Shown here: positions 25,317-33,300 of the stretch, piece after piece
Numbering within the stretch: the first letter of the stretch is position 1
Layout of the letters: each line of letters begins with the position of its first letter
Source: G963668185 sp963668185
GTDB taxonomy: Bacteria > Chloroflexota > Dehalococcoidia > Lucifugimonadales > G963668185
Direction of reading: 5' to 3'
Length of the DNA: 64,000 nt
Assembly (NCBI GenBank): GCA_963668185.1
Contig: OY764162.1
Coordinates: forward strand, 558,001 to 622,000
Notes under the pieces: model-generated
Seen by the model: only the letters and a program-made list of their open reading frames with translations
Database searches by the model: none
Told to the model about the DNA's origin: nothing
Translations under genes and position numbers: made by a program

Positions 25317-26678
25317 ATGATTGGCGTACCAAACGCAGCTATTGCGAGCGACGGGCCTCGCGTGGTCATCGAGACGCACGGCTGCAAGCTCAACCAAGCC
25401 GACTCAACGCAAATCGCCTGGGAGTTCGTGGAGTCAGGATTCCGAGTCGTAAGCACGGATGACCCCGCCGACGTGTACGTGGTGAACACGTGCACGGTGA
25501 CCCACGTGGCGGACCGCAAGGCGCGGCAGGCCCTGCGCGCCGCCCGCCGCAGGAACCCCGACGCCGTCGTGGTGGCCGCGGGCTGCTATGTCGAGCGCGC
25601 GCCGGAAGTGCTCGACGGCCTGGATGAAGTGGACATGGTTGTCGGCAACACCGACAAGCCTGATCTGGTGCGCCGCGTCCTGGAGTGGCGGGGCGATTCG
25701 CCGGTCCCGTGCGCCGTGGGCGCCGAGCCGGATGGCTACAATCCCCGCGTACTTCGCACACGCGGCATGGTCAAAATCCAGCACGGCTGCGACCAGGTTT
25801 GCGCATACTGCATCGTCCCCAGGGTGCGGGGCAGGGAGCGGAGCGTACCGCCTCCCGAGGTGGTGGCCCAGGTTCGCCGCTACCTAGATCTTGGCTACAA
25901 AGAGATCGTGCTGACGGGCACGCAGCTTGGCAGCTACGGCTTCGACCTCGAAGGCGAAACCCTCGCCGGCCTGATCGAGCGCGTGCTGACCCACACGGCG
26001 GTGCCGCGCCTCCGCGTTTCGTCGCTCCAGCCGCAGGAGATAGACGTGCGGCTGCTGGACCTATGGCCCGATGCGCGGCTGTGCCCTCACTTCCACATGC
26101 CGCTCCAGAGCGCCGCTCCCGCCGTGCTCAAGCGAATGCGGCGCAGGTACACGCCCGAACGATATGCCGAGGCGGTGGAAGACATTCGCACCCGTGTTCG
26201 AGGCAGCTCAGTTACGGCGGACGTGATAGCGGGCTTTCCCGGGGAGACCAAGGAAGACTTCGAAGCCACGTATCGCTTCTGCGAGCGTATGGGATTCGCG
26301 TCCATGCACGTGTTCCCGTATTCGACCCGTCCCGGTACGAGCGCCGCGCACTTCAAGGACCACGTCGAGCCCCGGGTCAAGGCCGAGCGAGTCGCGAGGC
26401 TGCTCTGGCTGGCTGAGACTTCGTCGGCTAGATTCAGGCGCGGCCAACTTGGCCGCACAAGGCCGGTTCTGTGGGAAAGCAGGCGCGAGGGCAACGCCGG
26501 CGGCAGCGAGTACCTCGGCCTGACCGACAACTACGTCCGCGTGATTGCCGCCTCCGATCGTGACCTCACAAACACTATCGCCGACGCTAGGCTTCTGCGG
26601 CTTGAAGGCGATCTCGTACGCGCGCGATGCGCTGCGCTGCCAGCCGCGTCGCTCGAAACTGCCGAAGCCTCCGACTAG
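25317..26678 (+). CDS. mtaB: tRNA t6A37 methylthiotransferase MtaB
   Basis: A 453-residue radical SAM methylthiotransferase that converts t6A37 to ms2t6A37 in tRNAs reading ANN codons. The N-terminal UPF0004 domain supplies three cluster ligands, C23 (GCKLNQADS), C59 (NTCTVT) and C90 (AAGCYVE). The radical SAM triad is C158, C162 and C165 in CDQVCAYCIVPRVRGRERS. A C-terminal TRAM-like segment ends the protein. The CKLNQ sequence at the first cysteine is characteristic of MtaB rather than MiaB. Its 3' end overlaps by 4 bp the convergent MBL hydrolase gene. Confidence 0.93.
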   Translation: MIGVPNAAIASDGPRVVIETHGCKLNQADSTQIAWEFVESGFRVVSTDDPADVYVVNTCTVTHVADRKARQALRAARRRNPDAVVVAAGCYVERAPEVLDGLDEVDMVVGNTDKPDLVRRVLEWRGDSPVPCAVGAEPDGYNPRVLRTRGMVKIQHGCDQVCAYCIVPRVRGRERSVPPPEVVAQVRRYLDLGYKEIVLTGTQLGSYGFDLEGETLAGLIERVLTHTAVPRLRVSSLQPQEIDVRLLDLWPDARLCPHFHMPLQSAAPAVLKRMRRRYTPERYAEAVEDIRTRVRGSSVTADVIAGFPGETKEDFEATYRFCERMGFASMHVFPYSTRPGTSAAHFKDHVEPRVKAERVARLLWLAETSSARFRRGQLGRTRPVLWESRREGNAGGSEYLGLTDNYVRVIAASDRDLTNTIADARLLRLEGDLVRARCAALPAASLETAEASD

Positions 26679-27511
26679 AGCGCGACTGGAAGCAGCTTAG
26701 CCCTTCCGTTCGTCTGCTCCAGGTAGCCCGCGTGGCAATCCAGCCCGTGCCCGAACACCAGTAGCCAGCCGTAATCGATCGCAGTCCTGATCAAGTCCCG
26801 TTTCTTCACCAGCGTGTCATTCGGGTCCTGGTCGGTCGCCGCAATGTACGTCAGATCCAGGTGGTGCGGCGTCGGAATGAGGTCGCCCGCGTAGGCGATC
26901 CGCTCCGCGCTGGACTCGATGTACACCATCTGGTTGCCACGCATGTGGCCGCCCGCGACCCGCACCACGATGCCGGGCGCGATCTCTGTCTCGCCGTCCA
27001 GCAGCGTGATCATGCCCTTCTCTTCCAGCGGCAAGAAGTCGTCCTCGTGCAGCGCGTCCAGCTCACGTTCGTTGGGGTTGTTCGCCGCTTCCCAGCACTC
27101 GCGTTGCACCATATACTCGGCCTTGGGGAAGACCGGCACCGCCGTCCCCATCCTGTCCAGCTTGGTGCAGCCGCCCGCATGATCGAAGTGCAGGTGCGTC
27201 AGAACAACCTTGTCAATGTCTCTGGCCGTCAGGTTGATCGCCTTCAGATTCTTGAGGAGCTTGTTACCCTTGAGCAGGAACTTATCCTTGAGCTTGTCAG
27301 CCCGTTTGGATCCCGCGCCCGCGTCGATGAGAATGTTCGACGTCGGAGTCCTGATGACAAGGCAGTTCATCGAGAGCCGCACCCTGTTCCTGCGGTCCGG
27401 CTTTGAAAATTGCTCCCATTCTGCCTTTGGTATCTGTCCGAATACTGCCCCTCCGTCCATCATGTAAGTGCCGTCGCTCACAACGTCAACGGAAATGTTT
27501 CCAACTTTCAT
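26675..27511 (-). CDS. MBL-fold metallo-hydrolase
   Basis: A 278-residue metallo-beta-lactamase-fold hydrolase. The metal motif is HLHFDHAGG (H106, H108, D110, H111), followed by further ligands in GGHMRGN and GDLIPTPHH. The fold resembles quorum-quenching lactonases and methyl-parathion-hydrolase-like enzymes (about 280-330 residues), but the substrate cannot be assigned. I chose the Met at MKVGNISVDVVSDG, which has GAAGGG about 9 nt upstream and starts the first beta strand; an in-frame Met 20 codons earlier adds an unlikely tail. Convergent with mtaB. Confidence 0.9.
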   Translation of the reverse strand: MKVGNISVDVVSDGTYMMDGGAVFGQIPKAEWEQFSKPDRRNRVRLSMNCLVIRTPTSNILIDAGAGSKRADKLKDKFLLKGNKLLKNLKAINLTARDIDKVVLTHLHFDHAGGCTKLDRMGTAVPVFPKAEYMVQRECWEAANNPNERELDALHEDDFLPLEEKGMITLLDGETEIAPGIVVRVAGGHMRGNQMVYIESSAERIAYAGDLIPTPHHLDLTYIAATDQDPNDTLVKKRDLIRTAIDYGWLLVFGHGLDCHAGYLEQTNGRAKLLPVAL

Positions 27512-27809
27512 ACAAAAGACCCTTCGAAAAGAGGTATCGCCAGTGGTCGGACTCTGCACGCGAGAGTCCAAGGTGGCTGGGGGGCAAGGTGCCGGTGAAA
27601 TCCCGGACCTGTCAGGGAGAACCGTCTTCTGCGCCCCGCAGCATAGACACTAATTCGCGTTTGCGAAATGACGCAAGGCGTTCTTGTGCCCCTTTTGGCT
27701 GAGTCTTAGACTTGTCCAAGCCCTGGACGGCGTTATCCGGCAGCCATGGGCAACTGCCGGACTATGTTGACAGCCCGGTGTGCAGGCAGTACGGGGTAGG
27801 GGAGGTTGC
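27512..27809. other. Gene-free 298 bp region with several stem-loops
   Basis: No coding gene is supported here. The plus strand shows a perfect 7 bp stem GGACTCT-gcacgcg-AGAGTCC (27549-27569), then GCCGGTGAAATCCCGG (about 27590-27606, a short hairpin). Another perfect stem, CCGGCAG and CTGCCGG, is at 27737-27743 and 27754-27760. It lies upstream of the MBL gene and downstream of the aminotransferase gene (both minus strand). It could hold a structured leader or small RNA; no known family was recognised. Confidence 0.35.
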
Positions 27810-29096
27810 CTACCTTCCCAGCCGCTCGACTGCGTCGTCGAACGCCGCGAGCGTTGCCTTCACGTCCTTGTCGTCGTGTGCCGTCGAAAGATAGAACTTC
27901 GAGCCGCCTTTGTAGATGCCGTTCTCGCGCAGCAGCCCGTTGAACTCGTTCTTCTTGTCGTCGTCCGCCCTCATGGTCCCGCGGTGGTCAACGATGTCCT
28001 CCTGGGTGAAGTACACGTCGAACATGACGTTTTCGCCGATCACCTTTGCCGGGATCTCAGCCACGTCCAGCCGCTCCTGCAGGCCTTCCCGCAGCGTCCT
28101 TCCCACCGCCTCCTTGCGTTCGTAAGTCCCCTCGCGCTTCAGTATGTTCAGCGTTGCGAGACCGGCCGCAGACGCGATCGGGTTGCCGTTGAGCGTGCCC
28201 GCCTGGGGCAGGGACTTTCCGCTGGGCATGCCGGCCTGGTCGAAGTGGGCCATGATCTCGTCGCGGCCTGCCACCGCCGTCAGCGGGTGCCCGCCGCCGA
28301 CCGCCTTGCCGAGCGTGCAGAGGTCCGGCGTGACGCCGTAATACTCCTGCGCGCCGCCGTAGCCCAGTCTGAACCCCGTAACGACCTCGTCGAAGATCAG
28401 TGGAATCTCGTACTGGTTCGTAATCTCGCGAAGTCCCGCCAGGAAGCCGGTCACGGGCAGGATCAGCCTCTGCATCGGCTCCACGATCACTCCGCCGATC
28501 TCGTCGTGGTACTGCTCGACGATTGCGGCGGTCGTCTCGAGGTCGTTGAACGGCGCGACCAGCACCTCGTCCTCCACAGACTTCGGGATGCCGGCCGAGT
28601 TGGGCTCAGCCTGCGGATAGTCCAGTTGCTCGGTCGGGAAGATGCTCATCATGGCATGGTCGTTCATGCCGTGGTATGCGCCGTCGAACTTGAGGATCTT
28701 ATCGCGGCCCCGGAACGCCCTGGCCGCGCGCATCGCGAACATCGTGGCCTCCGTGCCGGTGCAGCAGAACCGCACCTTGTCCGCGCACGCGACGGCGTTG
28801 ACAACCTCCTCCGCGAGCAGCACCGTCTCCTCGGTAGCGCCGAAGAAGGTGCTGCCGGTCTCGAGCTGGTTGCGCACCGCCTCGACCACTTCCGGGTGCG
28901 CGTGCCCAACGATCATCGGGCCGGAGCCGAGCAGATAGTCGATGTACTCGTTGCCGCTGGCGTCCCAGATATGGCTGCCACGGCCGCCGCCGACTATGAA
29001 TCCTCTTGACCCGTGGCCGGTCGACCCGCCGGGAAAGTAAGCGTCGGCCTTCCTGACCAGTTCCTGTTCGTGGTCGGACACGTATCGTTCTGCCAT
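27810..29096 (-). CDS. Class III PLP aminotransferase (glutamate-1-semialdehyde aminomutase-like)
   Basis: A 428-residue fold-type I PLP enzyme. The Schiff-base lysine is K264 (LGKAVGGGHP) and the PLP-binding Asp is D236 (IFDEVVTGFR). The opening FPGGSTGHGSRGF and the region CTGTEATMFAMRAARAF match the glutamate-1-semialdehyde 2,1-aminomutase-like branch. No hem genes are nearby, so true HemL function is unlikely. SAR202-like bacteria often carry many such paralogues acting on amino or N-substituted acids (inference). The start MAERYVSDHEQ is preceded by a GGAG-like stretch. It is followed on the same strand by nothing for 300 bp. Confidence 0.9.
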   Translation of the reverse strand: MAERYVSDHEQELVRKADAYFPGGSTGHGSRGFIVGGGRGSHIWDASGNEYIDYLLGSGPMIVGHAHPEVVEAVRNQLETGSTFFGATEETVLLAEEVVNAVACADKVRFCCTGTEATMFAMRAARAFRGRDKILKFDGAYHGMNDHAMMSIFPTEQLDYPQAEPNSAGIPKSVEDEVLVAPFNDLETTAAIVEQYHDEIGGVIVEPMQRLILPVTGFLAGLREITNQYEIPLIFDEVVTGFRLGYGGAQEYYGVTPDLCTLGKAVGGGHPLTAVAGRDEIMAHFDQAGMPSGKSLPQAGTLNGNPIASAAGLATLNILKREGTYERKEAVGRTLREGLQERLDVAEIPAKVIGENVMFDVYFTQEDIVDHRGTMRADDDKKNEFNGLLRENGIYKGGSKFYLSTAHDDKDVKATLAAFDDAVERLGR

Positions 29097-29162
29097 CTCG
29101 TTCTCCCTTATGGTGTGTGGTGCTGAGTGCGATTATACAGTGGAGGGCCGCGCCGAACGCGC

Positions 29163-29441
29163 CTATCTCTTCTCTGCCAATCGCCCCGACAGGTATTTGT
29201 GGATCACGCTGGAAAGCAGGGTCTGGTACGGGATGCCTTCCTCCCTTGCGCGTGAGTGGGCGAGCGAAAAGTCCCTCTCGGTCATCCGCAGGTTCACGCG
29301 GCGGGTCTTGTTGAACGTGTTCCTGGCCGCCTGCCGCGCGGCCTGCATTTCGCCTTCGGCGTTGGCGATGGACACGAGCCGGCCGCGCTCGAACGCTTCT
29401 AGTATCTCCTGTTCTTCTTCGGTCATGCTGTCTTTCATCAT
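29163..29441 (-). CDS. CopG-type antitoxin of a type II toxin-antitoxin pair
   Basis: A 92-residue protein of the 'CopG antitoxin of type II TA system' type. The C-terminal half carries the ribbon-helix-helix RRVNLRMTERDFSLAHSRA followed by EEGIPYQTLLSSVIHKYLSG, a hallmark of the family. The N-terminal acidic part (EEEQEILEAFERGRL) should contact and block the toxin. The start overlaps the toxin gene stop by 4 bp. It probably also represses the operon by binding upstream, where a GTACAATGTAC palindrome lies at 29735-29745. Confidence 0.85.
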   Translation of the reverse strand: MMKDSMTEEEQEILEAFERGRLVSIANAEGEMQAARQAARNTFNKTRRVNLRMTERDFSLAHSRAREEGIPYQTLLSSVIHKYLSGRLAEKR

Positions 29442-29770
29442 TGTTGCTTCCTCCGGTAGCTCTTCGTAGCCTTGCTGCTCGGTATTATTGTTTTTAGAAA
29501 GCGTGTGCCGTCTGCCTCTAGGATAAATGGGACTAGATAGACGTAGTTTCCCATGTCCACTACGTAGATTAACTGCCCCGGGTAGCGCTCCTGGTTAGGA
29601 TGTTCTAAGACGTCTAGCAGCCCGCCTTGCTCAATGGCGGAGACCATGAGTTCAAAAGACACGCCTCTGGTACTGCGGAGAAGCTGGTCCTTGTCCGTAC
29701 TCCAGTCGTAACCCTCGCCCCGAATGTTATCATAGTACAATGTACACCCACTATAACACAATGTATGCAC
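29438..29770 (-). CDS. BrnT-like toxin partner of CopG-type antitoxin
   Basis: A toxin of the BrnT/RelE-like superfamily, up to 110 residues. The core runs from YDWSTDKDQLLRSTRGVSFE through LEHPNQERYPGQ to LKTIIPSSKATKSY, which is the typical partner of CopG-type antitoxins; these toxins are thought to be ribonucleases. The GTG start given here lies within or before the likely promoter, and the family normally begins near 'WS.DK', so the true start may be about 20 codons downstream (an ATT or another rare start). The toxin precedes the antitoxin, with a 4 bp overlap. Confidence 0.72.
   Translation of the reverse strand: MHTLCYSGCTLYYDNIRGEGYDWSTDKDQLLRSTRGVSFELMVSAIEQGGLLDVLEHPNQERYPGQLIYVVDMGNYVYLVPFILEADGTRFLKTIIPSSKATKSYRRKQQ
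29735..29745. promoter_or_regulatory. GTACAATGTAC palindrome at the toxin-antitoxin promoter
   Basis: An 11 bp palindrome (GTACA-A-TGTAC) lies next to a TATGAT -10-like box on the minus strand. It is a plausible binding site for the ribbon-helix-helix antitoxin encoded downstream. Its placement inside the longest toxin reading frame is another hint that the toxin starts further downstream. Confidence 0.4.
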
Positions 29771-29820
29771 TTTGTCATCAAGGACACCGTTTGTTGACTC
29801 GTCAAGCGAGCATTGCCAGC

Positions 29821-29908
29821 GGTTCCGTTTCGTTCGTGGTGAGCTTGTCGAACCATGAGCGGGCTGCTGGCCGCTATTCTAGGTCATCGCCTGTAACGAA
29901 ACGGAACC
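29821..29908. repeat. 88 bp element with perfect 14 bp inverted ends
   Basis: GGTTCCGTTTCGTT (29821-29834) is repeated in exact inverted form as AACGAAACGGAACC (29895-29908). The interior carries a GAGCTTGTCGAACCATGAGCG stretch related to the dispersed repeats of this genome. The ends could be the termini of a small non-autonomous element or a large stem-loop. It lies 97 bp before the tRNA-His gene. Confidence 0.6.
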
Positions 29909-30004
29909 CTGACAGCCGAGGCCCTCTGTGGGGTGCCAGCTAGCTTTGCTTCCTTTACGGGTGCAGGGCCATGCCCTGCCTGTGCTAAAATCAGACCGTC
30001 TCGC

Positions 30005-30082
30005 GGTGAGTGTGGCCAAGAGGTTTAAGGCGCCAGGTTGTGGCCCTGGAGATCGAGGGTTCGAATCCCTTCACTCACCCCA
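30005..30082 (+). tRNA. tRNA-His (GTG anticodon)
   Basis: The cloverleaf folds fully. The acceptor stem GTGAGTG (30006-30012) pairs with CACTCAC (30072-30078). The anticodon arm is CCAGG-TTGTGGC-CCTGG with anticodon GTG. The T arm has the GGTTCGAATCC motif. The extra 5' G at 30005 opposite discriminator C at 30079 is the identity element of tRNA-His, and CCA is encoded at 30080-30082. A GCAGGGC-cat-GCCCTGC hairpin and a TAAAAT box (29986) precede it. Confidence 0.95.
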
Positions 30083-30177
30083 CCCCTCACGTATCTACAG
30101 GACTCCGTCTTGTCGCTGTTGCCGGTCCGGCCTGCCGCCCACGCGGCTATCATGCCATAATTGAAGGTGCTCAGCGT

Positions 30178-30253
30178 GCGCCTGTAGCTCAACGGACAGA
30201 GCATCGGTCTTCGGAACCGAGGGTTGCGGGTTCGAATCCTGCCAGGCGCGCCA
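30178..30253 (+). tRNA. tRNA-Arg (TCG anticodon)
   Basis: The acceptor stem GCGCCTG (30178-30184) pairs with CAGGCGC (30243-30249). The anticodon arm TCGGT-CTTCGGA-ACCGA gives anticodon TCG, for arginine CGA codons. The T arm GCGGGTTCGAATCCTGC is normal and CCA is encoded (30251-30253). The two tRNAs are 95 bp apart and probably share a transcript. Confidence 0.95.
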
Positions 30254-30326
30254 CCCACGCCGGGAACTTTTATGCGTCTGCCGTCGTCTCTATCACAGTA
30301 ACGCTTCAAATCCTTGAGGTACTGAC

Positions 30327-33300
30327 GTGATCCAAAAGAACGTGCTGACCCTGCTGACCCGAAGTGGGATTCTTGCTTTCATTCTCATCGGCCTTCTGGC
30401 TGGCGCGGTGTCGTGCGGCGACGAGCCCCAAGCCCCTGAAGACGGGGCCCCCACGATCAAGACCATCTCCGTGTCTCCGACGCCAACGCCCGGAGCGAGC
30501 GTAGATGTCGGCGCCGAAGTGCCGGAGGAGCCGGCAACCGCAACGCCGCAGCCCGCAGACCCGTCAGTCGCAACACCGCAGCCTGAGACGTACCCGCCCG
30601 CCGACGGCTACGTAGCCGCCGTTCCGAGCACGCTCCGCTCCGGGTACCCGGAGAAGGTGTCCGTGTCCCTCTTCCACGGCGTGAACCCCGCTCGCGGCCG
30701 GATCGATCTGAGGCTGCTTAACGGTGCCGGCGGGGATACCGTCGCGACGGGGTCTGGGGAGGTCGCGGGCAGCGGCGCGGTCGAGTTGCGGGTTCCTGAC
30801 GTTCCTGAAGGCATCTACACAATCGAAGTCTCAGTCGAGGGCATTCCCGCACCGGAACGCGCCCAGGTCGCCGTGGAGAAGGGCGCGTTCGTGCTCCTGG
30901 AGACCGACAAGCCCATATACAAGCCGGGCCAGACCGTGCGCATTCGCCTCATGACGCTAGACCTTGATCTGAAGCCCTGGCCCTCCGACGTGACCGTGGA
31001 GGTGCAGGACGCGAAGGGCATCAAGGTGTTCAAGCAGGCCGCAACCACCGACGAGTACGGCATGGCCACCGTGGACCTCCCCTTGTCTTCCGAGCCCAAC
31101 ACCGGCGTGTGGAAGGTCGTCGCCCTCATGGATGATCGGCGCGCGCAGGTCGATGTCCGCGTGGAGCCGTACGTGCTTCCCAAGTTCGAAGTCGCCGTTG
31201 AGACGACGAAAAGCTGGGTGCTGGCGGACGAGAAGGTCGAAGGAACGGTGAGCGCCGAGTACACGTTCGGCAAGCCGGTCGTCGGCGAGGTGGAAATAGT
31301 AGCCTCGCGGTACGTCGGCCAGTGGGAAGAGTACGCCCGCTATTCGGCCGGACTCGATGCCGAGACCGCCTTCGAGCTTCCTCCCGTGCGGTACGCCTCC
31401 GGCGTCCCCGCCGCGCAGGGGCAGGGCAACGTGAGCCTGGAAGTCACGGTCAGGGAGAAGGGCACAGGCTACGAAGAGACTATAACGAAGCTGCTGACGG
31501 TCGCGTCCGGCCCAACCAACCTGAGCCTCGTCCCTGAGAGCGCGGTCTTCAAGCCAACGCTGCCCCTTCAGGTTCTCGTGATTGCCGAGTCCCCGGACGG
31601 CGCCCCCGTTGACCGCGACGTTAGGGTTGAGGTGGTGTACATCGACGAGGACTTCGAGGAGTTTGGCCGTGAGACGGCCACGGTCTCAACGACCGGCGGC
31701 GCGGGCACGTTCGAGGTGACGGCGCCTCGAAACGCCGTCGCGATGACGCTGGAGGCCAGCGCGGACGGCGCTTACGACGGGATGCTGCTCCAGGCAGGAC
31801 GCTCGATATCCGGCGACTTCATCCACGTGCGGCAGATCACCGAGGGCGAAATCGGCGTGGGCGACCCCATCCGCTTCCGCATCTACTCCACTGCGGGGCC
31901 GGGCAACGTGTACTACGAAGTGCTGTCTCGCGGCTCCGTGCTCTTCTCAGACTTCACGGCCACGCAGTACATCGATCTTACCGCCACGCAGTTGATGGCG
32001 CCGGCCTCCAGGCTGCTCGTGTACCGGATACTGCCGAACAACGAGATCGCCGCGGACCAGTTGCCGTTCTCGGTGTCTGCCGACTACCCGCATAGCGTCG
32101 AGGCGGCGTTCAGCGAGACCGAGGTCAGGCCGGGCGAGAGCCTGGACCTGAACGTCTCCACCCAGGGTGAGGCGAGGGTGGGCCTCGCCGCCGTCGACAG
32201 GTCAGTCTTCGTGCTCGCGGGCAACAGGCTCAACCTACAGCAGGTGATGGACGAGCTCGAACGCTTGTACATGGAACCCCAGGTGGAACTGCACGAAGCC
32301 TGGTTCCCGGACACGATCACCACCAAGGGCGCGCAGGAAACGTTCGAGGACGCGGGCGTGGTGGTGCTCACCAACATGACCGTGCCCTCCGGCGAGCAGT
32401 TGCAGAACGAACTCATGTGGGAAGCTGCCATCGCCGAAGCGGCTGTGATGGATGATAGCGTTGAGGTGGAAGAAGCGTTTCCCGCCGAATCTGGGCAGCC
32501 GCCCTCTGATACGTCGTCGGATGCCGGCCTCGCCGAAGTCCAGCGTGTACGGCAGTTCTTCCCGGAGACCTGGCTCTGGACCGACCTGTCCACGGACGAG
32601 TCCGGAGAGGCCACACTGCCCGTGGAAGCGCCGGACTCCATAACGACGTGGATGCTCCGCGCCGTCGCCATATCGAAAGAGCACGGCCTCGGCGTCGACG
32701 AGTCGCGCCTCACTGTGTTCCAGCCGTTCTTCGTCCAGCCGAACCTCCCGTACTCCGTCATACGGGGCGAGGAAACTCCGGTGAAGCTCGCCCTCTACAA
32801 CTATCTGGACGAGCAGCAGGAGATTTTCGTCACCATCGGCGAAGAGGACTGGTTCGAGCTTCTGGACGACGACGCGAAATCTGTCACCGTGGCTCCGAAC
32901 GATGTTGCCGGCCTGCAGTTCAAGATTCGTCCGACCCTGCTCGGCAATGAGCCTCTGACCGTGACCGCCAGGAGCGCCGAGGCCGCCGACGCCGTGTCGA
33001 AGCGGCTGCTCGTGCTGCCGGAGGGTGTGAGCAGGGAGACGGTCGTCAACCTCGTCCTGTCCGGCACCGGCAGCGTCGAGCTTGCCTCGTCCGTGCCGCT
33101 GGGCGCGGTCGAAGGATCGGGCCGCCGGTACGTTGCGGTCACCGGCAGCTATCTGACCCAATCCATCGAGGGACTGGAGAACCTGCTCCAGATGTCGTTC
33201 GGCTGCGGAGAGCAGAACATGATCCTCTTCGCGCCCAACGTGTTCGTGGCCAAGTACCTGCGCGACACCGGCCAACTCAAGCCGGAGATCATGGCGAGGG

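Noticed and set aside
27585..27640. Cobalamin-riboswitch-like stretch (GCCGGTGAAATCCCGG)
   Set aside because: Only a short piece resembles the motif. The conserved core that should follow is missing, and no gene follows on that strand within reach.
30010..30330. Open frame of about 106 codons across the two tRNA genes
   Set aside because: It translates both tRNAs in frame, including the PVAQRTEHRSSEPRVAGSNP stretch that tRNA genes commonly yield. The cloverleaves explain the sequence fully.
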